The notes under the pieces were generated by a model. It made no database searches. It worked only from the letters and a program-made list of their open reading frames with translations, and was not told where the DNA came from. Both the position numbers and the translations under genes were made by a program. A stretch of 11,118 nt of DNA, from the NCBI GenBank assembly GCA_002725095.1, contig PBQQ01000068.1, forward strand, positions 11,988 through 23,105. The letters are read 5' to 3'. Each line of letters opens with the position of its first letter. The stretch's first letter is position 1. Positions 1-6,425 of the stretch are shown piece by piece. Origin of the DNA: Gammaproteobacteria bacterium (GTDB taxonomy: Bacteria; Pseudomonadota; Gammaproteobacteria; Pseudomonadales; Azotimanducaceae).

Positions 1-2
1 AA

Positions 3-791
3 AATGTTCGCGCCTCTATAGATGCTGAAACGACTCAGCGAGAAAGCACGAGTTCATCGTCGAGTCTTGCTGATGAAGATGATGACTCTAAGTCCGCATT
101 ATCTTCATTGGTATCCGCGGACAGTGGGATTTCTGAGGTTGAAGCGCCTAACGGAGCTGCTAAAAAAACACCCGTTGCGACACAAGTCGCTGAGGTGTCA
201 GAGGCGCAAAGTGACGCAGAAGTGTTAGTTGCTGACGAGTTCGAGCAGCCCGCCCCAACAAATTCAATGAACGCTTATGTGGGCGAGGGCTTGGTCGAAA
301 CGCCGAGCGTATCCACGCCGTCAGTGGGCGACGAGTCAGAGTCAGATATTCCAGAAACCGCGGCAGAAGCACCAGAAGTACCAGAAGTACCAGAAGTACC
401 AGAAGCAGCACCAGCAGCAAAAGAAGCGGCATCAGAAACAGGGTCTGCGTCATTTGACGCGTTGGCCGACGAAGCGTCGGTTGGCAACGAATATCAGGTG
501 CCCTATTTAGGCGAGGACGAAAGCGGCGCCCGGAAATTATCTGTAGTGGGCGATGCCCAGCTGCGGTATGAATTTTCTGCGGATTGTTGGATCGAAATAC
601 GTAGCCTAGATGACGAGTTGTTGTATGCCGATCTTGGGCGCGCTGGTGAAGTACGCCAGTTTGTGGGTGAGGGGCCATTTAAGTTGAAAATAGGTTTCGC
701 AGAAGGCGTACGGCTGTTCTTCGATGCTCAAGAAATCGATTTGGCGCCGTATACACGAAACCAGATGGCGCGTTTGGAGTTGGATCAATGA
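3..791 (+). CDS. rodZ: RodZ, C-terminal part (5' end outside the window)
   Basis: The reading frame is open from the left edge, so this is the last 262 residues of a longer protein; a TTG at 108 is inside the frame and is not needed as a start. Residues about 1-175 of the fragment are a low-complexity Ser/Asp/Glu/Ala/Pro linker, including a Pro-Glu-Val repeat. Residues about 178-262 match the periplasmic DUF4115 domain that ends RodZ proteins: the FSADCWIEI strand, the PFKLKIG segment and the DLAPYTR segment are all present. Family knowledge: RodZ is a bitopic inner-membrane protein whose cytoplasmic helix-turn-helix domain binds MreB and whose periplasmic tail supports the elongasome. The helix-turn-helix and membrane segment must lie upstream of the window. 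hisS follows after only 21 nt, so the two are probably cotranscribed; ispG, usually found between them, is absent. The identity rests on the C-terminal domain plus gene context. Confidence 0.88.
   Translation, partial: NVRASIDAETTQRESTSSSSSLADEDDDSKSALSSLVSADSGISEVEAPNGAAKKTPVATQVAEVSEAQSDAEVLVADEFEQPAPTNSMNAYVGEGLVETPSVSTPSVGDESESDIPETAAEAPEVPEVPEVPEAAPAAKEAASETGSASFDALADEASVGNEYQVPYLGEDESGARKLSVVGDAQLRYEFSADCWIEIRSLDDELLYADLGRAGEVRQFVGEGPFKLKIGFAEGVRLFFDAQEIDLAPYTRNQMARLELDQ
363..407 (+). repeat. 9-bp in-frame tandem repeat in the rodZ linker
   Basis: The unit CCAGAAGTA occurs three times perfectly at 372-398. It is flanked by one-mismatch copies at 399-407 (CCAGAAGCA) and two-mismatch GCAGAAGCA at 363-371. 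It encodes the Pro-Glu-Val repeat of the RodZ linker. Because the unit is a multiple of three, gain or loss of copies would change linker length without shifting the frame. Confidence 0.9.
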
Positions 792-800
792 TTAACGTGC

Positions 801-804
801 AAGG
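801..804 (+). promoter_or_regulatory. Ribosome binding site of hisS
   Basis: AAGG lies 8 nt before the ATG at 813, in the short rodZ-hisS gap. This spacing supports that ATG as the hisS start, consistent with the protein beginning in the usual histidyl-tRNA synthetase way with the VRGMRD segment. Confidence 0.6.
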
Positions 805-812
805 TCGCTGAG

Positions 813-2072
813 ATGGTTAAAGCCGTACGCGGCATGCGTGACATTTTGCCCGCGAACAGTGAGCGCTGGTGGCAAGTGGAGTCCACTGTTTTGCAAACAC
901 TGCGCAGTTACAGTTATGCAGAAGTTAGACTGCCACTGTTGGAATATACCGAACTGTTTGCGCGCGGCGTTGGTGAAGCGACGGATATCATCGAAAAGGA
1001 AATGTATTCTTTGGCGGATCGCGACGGTGATTCGCTGAGCTTGCGACCCGAAGGCACCGCGAGTTGTGTGCGCGCGTTGGAAGAGCATGGGTTGTTGTAT
1101 AACCAAACGCAGCGGGTGTTTTATTCGGGGCCAATGTTTCGCTACGAGAAACCGCAGAAAGGCCGTTATCGACAGTTTAGTCAAATCGGCGCTGAGGCGT
1201 TCGGATTTAGCGGGCCAGATTTGGACGCCGAGCTTATTGCGTTGGGGCATACCTGCTGGCGGCGATTGGGCATTAACGATCGAGTGCACCTGCAGTTGAA
1301 TACGTTGGGTTCCAGTGCTGCGCGTGCGGCTTTTCGGCAGGCATTATTGGATTATTTGCAGCCGCATGCCGAAGCTCTGGATCCAGACAGTCAACGACGA
1401 TTGCAAACGAATCCGCTGCGTATTCTCGACAGCAAGAACGCGGCCACTCAGGCGTTACTTAAAGATGCGCCGCGGCTGTTGGACTTTGTTGATGCCGAAG
1501 GTCTTGACCACTTCGACGCCTTACAGGTGTTGTTGCGGCAGTTAAACATTCCGTTTCAACTGAACCCTAATCTTGTGCGTGGGTTGGACTATTACACCCA
1601 TACGGTTTTCGAATGGGTGACAGACGATTTGGGTGCGCAAGGAGCCGTTTGTGCAGGCGGCCGTTACGATGGCTTGGTTGAGCGACTGGGCGGGCGAGCC
1701 ACGCCCGCGGTTGGTTTTGCAATTGGTGTGGATCGCATTGTGTTGCTGCATGAATTAGCGCATGCAGAAACGCGTGACAATCCAGCGGATGTATACGTTT
1801 GTGTTACCGAAGCGGATGTTCTGGGCGCAGCCATGCGATTTGCCGAGCAACTGCGCGAAACCTCGCCGGCGCTGCGTGTGCGTGTGCACATGGGCGGCGG
1901 TCAGTTAAAAAAGCAGTTTAAGCGAGCAGACGCTAGCGGAGCTACTTGGGCGGTACTTTGTGGTGCGCAAACTCAGGAAGACGAGGTGGTCATAAAACAT
2001 CTGCGCAATGCGGCTGTCGGTCAGCAGCAATTGCCGATCGCCGAGGCCATTAGGCAACTGCTGCAGATTTAA
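813..2072 (+). CDS. hisS: Histidyl-tRNA synthetase
   Basis: A complete 419-residue protein, close to the usual length of bacterial HisRS. It charges tRNA-His with histidine using ATP, in the cytoplasm, as a class II synthetase dimer. Visible features in order: the N-terminal VRGMRDILP segment (residues 5-13), class II motif 2 around FRYEKPQKGRYRQF (109-122), the histidine-specific motif LVRGLDYYTHTVFEW (254-268, with the conserved arginine at 256), the GGRYDGL loop (282-288), and motif 3 GFAIGVDR (301-308). The C-terminal anticodon-binding domain occupies about residues 325-419, including a GGGQLKKQFKRAD-like stretch (361-373). The start at 813 has a good ribosome binding site and gives the standard N terminus. 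It sits 21 nt after rodZ and 104 nt before yfgM, in the conserved rodZ-hisS-yfgM-bamB-der order. No missing catalytic residue was noticed. Confidence 0.98.
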   Translation: MVKAVRGMRDILPANSERWWQVESTVLQTLRSYSYAEVRLPLLEYTELFARGVGEATDIIEKEMYSLADRDGDSLSLRPEGTASCVRALEEHGLLYNQTQRVFYSGPMFRYEKPQKGRYRQFSQIGAEAFGFSGPDLDAELIALGHTCWRRLGINDRVHLQLNTLGSSAARAAFRQALLDYLQPHAEALDPDSQRRLQTNPLRILDSKNAATQALLKDAPRLLDFVDAEGLDHFDALQVLLRQLNIPFQLNPNLVRGLDYYTHTVFEWVTDDLGAQGAVCAGGRYDGLVERLGGRATPAVGFAIGVDRIVLLHELAHAETRDNPADVYVCVTEADVLGAAMRFAEQLRETSPALRVRVHMGGGQLKKQFKRADASGATWAVLCGAQTQEDEVVIKHLRNAAVGQQQLPIAEAIRQLLQI

Positions 2073-2163
2073 CCAGACATCCTAGCGGCGAGTTGTGACA
2101 AAATGCGCGCTCGACGGCGCGTGATGGACAACAGCGCTTTACAGCATTTTAAAAAAGATAAGT

Positions 2164-2167
2164 GGAG
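2164..2167 (+). promoter_or_regulatory. Ribosome binding site supporting the GTG start of yfgM
   Basis: GGAG lies 9 nt before the GTG at 2177. It decides the start of yfgM, since no in-frame ATG is available near the expected N terminus and the protein from this GTG begins like known YfgM proteins, with a short cytoplasmic stretch before the membrane helix. Confidence 0.65.
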
Positions 2168-2176
2168 ACTTGACGA

Positions 2177-2905
2177 GTGTCAGATTATCTCAGCGATGAA
2201 GAGCAAGCCGCGCGGTTGCGTTCTTGGTGGGTGGCTAACGGTATTAATGTACTCGTTATAGGGGTTGTCGCGCTTGGTGGCTTTATGGGCTACCGATATT
2301 ATGACGACTCGGCACAACAAAGCGCCGAGGCGAGCACGGCCGCGCTAGCGGGTTATCAAGAGGCAGATGCTGCTGAGCGCAAAGCGCTGGGTGATGAACT
2401 TGCCGAACAGTTTCCGGGTACCGCCCAGCACGCATTGGTATTGTTGCGTCGCGCAGCCTTGGCAGTTGAAGAGGCGCGATTGAGCGATGCCGAGCAAGCG
2501 CTCGAAGCGGCCATAGAGGCGGCGGACGATGCGCTGCTTGCCGATCTGGCACGAATCCGTCTCGCCAGAGTATTGCAGGGACTGAACCGCAGCGAAGACG
2601 CCTTAGCTAGGCTGGCTCAAGTGAAAAATGCCGGCTACCGGTCCTGGGCGCTCGAGGTTCGAGGCGATATTCATATGGCGACAAATAATGTGGCTCAGGC
2701 GCATGAAGCTTACGTGGCGGCTCTAGAGGCGCTTGGAGAAGGCGAGGAGCGGCCGATTTTAACAGTTAAGTTGGACACCACCGCCCCCTCTAATGGCGAA
2801 TACGTGGCGCTTCAAGACACCCTAAATGATGCACTTCGTAAGGCCGAAAAGGCCTTAAGTAGGGCCGCTGCTGACGATGCAAGTCTGGAATCAACGAATG
2901 AATAG
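2177..2905 (+). CDS. yfgM: YfgM-type ancillary SecYEG translocon subunit
   Basis: A 242-residue membrane-anchored protein of the YfgM family. Residues 1-21 are a short cytoplasmic tail, about 22-41 form one membrane helix ending in GYRYYD, and about 45-203 are an Ala/Glu/Leu-rich helical region that reads as TPR-like repeats in the periplasm. Family knowledge: in E. coli YfgM associates with SecYEG and the chaperone PpiD and helps hand secreted proteins to periplasmic chaperones. The TVKLD segment (196-200) corresponds to the usual end of the family; here about 40 further residues follow, making it longer than the E. coli protein (about 206 residues, from memory). The start is GTG with a GGAG site 9 nt upstream. 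The stop at 2903-2905 overlaps the favoured bamB start, so translational coupling is likely. The 104-bp gap after hisS holds only weak promoter-like hexamers. Confidence 0.9.
   Translation: MSDYLSDEEQAARLRSWWVANGINVLVIGVVALGGFMGYRYYDDSAQQSAEASTAALAGYQEADAAERKALGDELAEQFPGTAQHALVLLRRAALAVEEARLSDAEQALEAAIEAADDALLADLARIRLARVLQGLNRSEDALARLAQVKNAGYRSWALEVRGDIHMATNNVAQAHEAYVAALEALGEGEERPILTVKLDTTAPSNGEYVALQDTLNDALRKAEKALSRAAADDASLESTNE
2839..2857 (+). other. Perfect inverted repeat inside the 3' end of yfgM
   Basis: TAAGGCC (2839-2845), a GAAAA loop (2846-2850) and GGCCTTA (2851-2857) form a perfect 7-bp stem with a 5-nt loop. It lies in the region encoding the extra C-terminal tail of YfgM, about 40 nt before the bamB start. 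No T-run follows, so it is not a classical terminator. Whether the hairpin matters in the mRNA is unknown. Confidence 0.5.
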
Positions 2906-4139
2906 TTCCGCCATGATACGTCGGTCGACGTTGCTTGTTATGACATTCGTCTTAGGTGGTTGCAGTTGGTTTAGCTGGCTGCCTTGGATAGACGATGACG
3001 CGAAAGAAGATGAAACCAAACCGGCCAAGTTGGAGCCATTCAACGCAGAGGTGCGCGTATCTGTAGAGTGGCAGCGCAAGGTTGGAGATGGTCTGGGCAA
3101 AAAGTACATTCGGTTGGTGCCCGGTGTGGTCGCAGATCGAGTTATTGCGGCAGACGGCTACGGCGCCCTTGCAGCGTTTGATCGATTCTCGGGGAAGCCG
3201 CTTTGGCAGCAGCAATTTGCCGCTGTAGAGCGTCCCGGATTTGGCATTAAGCGGTTACTTGATCGACGCGACCCGGCGTTTGTAAGCGGGGGTGTTGGGG
3301 TTGGAGAGGGCTTAGTTTTAATCGGCACGACCCAGGGCGAAGTGATCGCATTGGATGTCGCAGATGGCTCAGAGCGTTGGCGTACGCGCGTGGGTACAGA
3401 GGTCGGTGCAGCCCCCACCGCAGGGGATGGCAGAGTGTATGTGCAAACCATTGATGATCGAATCAGTGCGCTAGATGTGGATACCGGTGATGTGGCTTGG
3501 ACATATGACAGCCAAATGCCATTGCTTACCCTTCGTGGGACCAGTGCGCCGGTATTCGATCAGGGCGTGCTTTATTCCGGCTTCGCCAACGGCAAAGTCG
3601 TGGCCTTGCGAGCGGAGAATGGCGAGCCTATTTGGGAGCAGCGGGTCATGTTACCGGAAGGACGTTCGGAACTGGATCGCATCGTTGATGTGGATGCGCG
3701 TGTCGAACTGGATGGCACATCAATGTATGCGCTGGCTTACCAAGGACGAGTCGCAGCAATCAGCCGTCGCGAGGGCCGTCCTATGTGGGAACAGGAGTTG
3801 TCTGGGTTTTTGGACATGGCGCAGGGTTATGGTCAGGTTTATGTGATTGATGAGGATGACACGGTCAGCGCCTTGGATAAGGACAGCGGTGAAATCAATT
3901 GGCAACAAAGCGCATTTGCACGACGTAAACTGACGGCGCCGCTCGCGTTTTCTAACTACTTAGTAACGGGCGACGAGGAGGGTTACTTGCATGTGTTAGC
4001 CCAGCGCGACGGTCGCTTAGTGGGTCGTCGTAAGTTGGGCGGTAAAGGCTTGCGCACGCAACCGATCATCGCGGACGACATGGTGTATACGCTGACCAAC
4101 TCCGGAACGCTGACCGCACTTAAGGTCGCGCTGAATTAA
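2898..4139 (+). CDS. bamB: Outer membrane protein assembly factor BamB (lipoprotein)
   Basis: A 413-residue lipoprotein of the BAM complex, which inserts beta-barrel proteins into the outer membrane. With the ATG at 2898 the signal peptide runs to a lipobox LGGC with the lipidated cysteine at residue 22; an acidic stretch follows (about 28-36). The rest is an eight-bladed propeller of PQQ-like repeats with recurring ALD-x-x-x-G-x-x-x-W units. Two stretches typical of BamB are clear: LRGTSAPV (212-219) and GRSELDRIVDVD (255-266). An ATG at 2913 would also give a good lipoprotein signal (MIRRSTLLV), and one at 2877 is in frame. I prefer 2898 because a GGA lies 8 nt upstream and it overlaps the yfgM stop, favouring coupling. 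Family knowledge: BamB binds POTRA domains of BamA. der begins 3 nt after its stop. Confidence 0.95.
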   Translation: MNSSAMIRRSTLLVMTFVLGGCSWFSWLPWIDDDAKEDETKPAKLEPFNAEVRVSVEWQRKVGDGLGKKYIRLVPGVVADRVIAADGYGALAAFDRFSGKPLWQQQFAAVERPGFGIKRLLDRRDPAFVSGGVGVGEGLVLIGTTQGEVIALDVADGSERWRTRVGTEVGAAPTAGDGRVYVQTIDDRISALDVDTGDVAWTYDSQMPLLTLRGTSAPVFDQGVLYSGFANGKVVALRAENGEPIWEQRVMLPEGRSELDRIVDVDARVELDGTSMYALAYQGRVAAISRREGRPMWEQELSGFLDMAQGYGQVYVIDEDDTVSALDKDSGEINWQQSAFARRKLTAPLAFSNYLVTGDEEGYLHVLAQRDGRLVGRRKLGGKGLRTQPIIADDMVYTLTNSGTLTALKVALN

Positions 4140-4142
4140 ATC

Positions 4143-5555
4143 ATGCTGCCGAGCATTGCTTTGGTCGGCCGGCCCAATGTTGGTAAGTCGACACTTTTTA
4201 ACAAGCTGACTCGCAGTCGTGATGCGTTGGTGGCTGATGTGCCGGGGCTGACCCGGGATCGCCGATACGGCCGTATGGAATTCGAGGGTGGCGCTGCGAC
4301 TTTGATCGATACCGGTGGCTTGTTTGGCGACGACGTGCTGGCCGATGCCCTTACCCAACAAACCCGTTTGGCCGTTAACGAGGCGGACATCGTACTGCTG
4401 ATGTTCGATGGCCGGGATGGCGTTACCGCGGCCGATGAAGATGTCGTAGATTATTTGCGTAAGTCTAATGTCTCATTCATACCCGTCATCAATAAAATAG
4501 ATGGATTGCCTGAGCATGAAGTGACTGCAGAATTTGGCCGCTTTGGGTTCGATCAGTTTTTGCAGATCTCCGCGAGTCACAGCCGTGGCCTGAAACACCT
4601 GCGCGAGCAGCTACTGAACCGCATTCAGGATCTAAGCCAGAGCGCGGAGGGTATTGGCGAGGCCGCTGATGACGTCCTTGCAAACGGCATTCGTGTAGCT
4701 GTGGTGGGGCGGCCGAACGTCGGTAAATCAACGTTGGTTAATCGTTTGTTGGGCGAAGAGCGCCAGGTGGTATTTGATATGCCCGGCACCACCAAAGACG
4801 CGATAGACATACCGTTTGCCAAAGATGGGGTGGACTTTGTACTTATCGACACCGCAGGCGTTCGCCGTAAAGGCCGAGTCTCAGAAATCACCGAAAAGTT
4901 TTCGGTGGTCAAAGCGCTGCAGGCCATGGAGCGAGCGCATGTGGTAATACTGGTGCTGGATGCTCAGGAAGGGGTGGTTGAGCAAGATTTGCACGTACTC
5001 AATTACGCTCTGGAGGCGGGTGCCGGCATGGTGGTCGCGATCAATAAGTGGGACGGTTTGGACGCCGACCATAGGCAGGCAGTTAAAAAAACGCTGGATC
5101 GCAGATTGTCGTTTATCCCATGGGTGCCGTTACAGATGATTTCGGCGTTGCATGGCACGGGCGTTGGGCATTTACTCGATCAGGTGCAAAAGATTCACGA
5201 CATTGGCGCTTTCGCGGTGTCGACCTCGCTGCTTACACGGTTGCTGCGTAATCTTGTTGTGTCGCATCCTGCCCCCGCGGTGCGTGGACGGCCGATAAAG
5301 CTCAAGGTGGCCACACGCGGCGGCGCACATCCGCCGAAAATAGTGGTTCACGGCAATCAGCTCAGCGCGCTGCCAGCCAGCTATCGCCGATTTTTAGAAA
5401 ATGGCTTTCGTGAGGCGCTGGACTTGCTGGGCAATCCAGTAAAGATCGAATTGCGCGACTCGGATAACCCGTTTGCCGGGCGCAAAAATCAGCTTACGCA
5501 GCGTCAGTTAGATCGGCGCAAGCGCGTGATCAAACACCGTAAGTCGAAGCGCTAA
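4143..5555 (+). CDS. der: Ribosome biogenesis GTPase Der (EngA), double GTPase
   Basis: A 470-residue protein with the tandem GTPase arrangement unique to Der, which is needed for 50S ribosomal subunit maturation. First G domain: P-loop GRPNVGKS (9-16), DTGG (56-59), NKID (117-120). Second: GRPNVGKS (189-196), PGTTKD (214-219), DTAG (236-239), NKWD (301-304). The C-terminal KH-like domain occupies about residues 355-445, and the protein ends in a basic tail (RRKRVIKHRKSKR). The second-domain switch I segment reads PGTTKD, where PGTTRD is usual. The ATG at 4143 gives the standard N terminus (PSIALVGRPNVGKST), but it has no good ribosome binding site: the nearest AAGG is 17 nt upstream. Starting 3 nt after bamB, it is probably coupled to bamB translation. 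Its stop overlaps the stop of the converging peptidase gene. Confidence 0.98.
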   Translation: MLPSIALVGRPNVGKSTLFNKLTRSRDALVADVPGLTRDRRYGRMEFEGGAATLIDTGGLFGDDVLADALTQQTRLAVNEADIVLLMFDGRDGVTAADEDVVDYLRKSNVSFIPVINKIDGLPEHEVTAEFGRFGFDQFLQISASHSRGLKHLREQLLNRIQDLSQSAEGIGEAADDVLANGIRVAVVGRPNVGKSTLVNRLLGEERQVVFDMPGTTKDAIDIPFAKDGVDFVLIDTAGVRRKGRVSEITEKFSVVKALQAMERAHVVILVLDAQEGVVEQDLHVLNYALEAGAGMVVAINKWDGLDADHRQAVKKTLDRRLSFIPWVPLQMISALHGTGVGHLLDQVQKIHDIGAFAVSTSLLTRLLRNLVVSHPAPAVRGRPIKLKVATRGGAHPPKIVVHGNQLSALPASYRRFLENGFREALDLLGNPVKIELRDSDNPFAGRKNQLTQRQLDRRKRVIKHRKSKR

Positions 5556-6418
5556 CGACCGAGTGAGTCGGGTTCTAGCCCTACAGCTTCGGCGAGTGCT
5601 GAACGAAAGGATATCGGGTCGATACGGTAACCGTTTAAGCTCACGGACCAATGTAGGTGAGGTCCTGTTACTCGGCCTGTGGCACCGACCAAGCCTATTT
5701 GCTGATTTTGTTCGACGCGCTCACCGGTCGTGACCGTTTGTGCGCTTAAATGGCAATACATAGTGATTAATCCTTGCCCGTGGTCCAAAAACACCGTTTT
5801 ACCGTTGTAGTAGAGGTCGTCGACTAAGGCGACGGTAGCCGGACCTGGCGCAGTTACAGGCGTGCCTGTCGGGGCTGCGATATCCAAACCGCTGTGCGGG
5901 CTGCGCGGTTGGTCGTTAAAGAACCGGCGATGCCCGAATAAGCTCGTGGTTCTGCCGGTAAGCGGCAGCGTGAACCCTGCGTTTAGATCCACGGGTGCTG
6001 ATACTCGAGCGTAAATAGCCCGTTGTCGGGTGCTTTCTTCGCGAATGCGCGCCAGTTGTGCTGGGTTAGGAGTGACCATTTCTTGGTTTTTCAATGTAAT
6101 GCGTTGTTCGGTGTACCGTTTATCGACGATTTCAAACGAGTGGGTGCGCAACTGCCCCTGTTGCAGGAACGTGAGAGTTGCGGTGCCAAGGGGCCGTTTT
6201 ATAGGAATACCGATCAGCGCGGTGCTGTTGGCTACGAGCACGGGGCGATCTTCGAAGCGAATGTTTTGGGCATTTTCAGGCACAGACCAAGCGTAGACGC
6301 CGCCGGGAACAGCGGTGTTATTGGCGGCCTGTGCGATGTGTGTAAGAACCAAGGCGGCTGCTAAAACGGTTGCAGCGCCGAAACGGATCCAGACACGGTC
6401 AGCGATGAGGTGATTCAT
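5552..6418 (-). CDS. Secreted M23-family metallopeptidase (LytM-like, probable peptidoglycan hydrolase)
   Basis: A 288-residue protein with an N-terminal signal peptide (hydrophobic core about 13-28, probable cleavage after AQA at 31). A beta-rich N-terminal domain of unrecognised type spans about residues 40-110, then a charged linker (110-140), then an M23 domain (about 150-272). Zinc-site residues expected of M23 are present: H175 and D179 in HSGLD, and H256 in HLHW; H223 (YCHLS) and H254 fit the catalytic histidines. It is therefore likely an active endopeptidase cutting peptidoglycan cross-links in the periplasm, though the substrate is inferred. There is no coiled coil or LysM domain. 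The frame extends to a TTG at 6460 inside xseA, but the ATG at 6418 places the signal peptide properly and follows the xseA stop by 7 nt, so I use that. The pair looks like an operon. C222 is the only cysteine of the mature protein. Confidence 0.9.
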   Translation of the reverse strand: MNHLIADRVWIRFGAATVLAAALVLTHIAQAANNTAVPGGVYAWSVPENAQNIRFEDRPVLVANSTALIGIPIKRPLGTATLTFLQQGQLRTHSFEIVDKRYTEQRITLKNQEMVTPNPAQLARIREESTRQRAIYARVSAPVDLNAGFTLPLTGRTTSLFGHRRFFNDQPRSPHSGLDIAAPTGTPVTAPGPATVALVDDLYYNGKTVFLDHGQGLITMYCHLSAQTVTTGERVEQNQQIGLVGATGRVTGPHLHWSVSLNGYRIDPISFRSALAEAVGLEPDSLGR

Positions 6419-6425
6419 TGGGTAC

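Noticed and set aside
160..678. Reverse-strand open frame of 172 codons opposite rodZ
   Set aside because: It is rich in Leu runs that are simply the antisense reading of the low-complexity repeat region. The forward frame carries the recognisable RodZ C-terminal domain.
2105..2122. GC-rich hairpin in the hisS-yfgM gap
   Set aside because: GCGCGC/GCGCGT can form a short stem around a 6-nt loop, but it is followed by no T-run, so it does not support a terminator.
2125..2153. Promoter-like TGGACA and TTTAAA with 17-bp spacing before yfgM
   Set aside because: The -10 hexamer matches only 4 of 6 and the AT-rich stretch is short. In such a tight gene block a chance match is plausible, so it is not listed as a feature.
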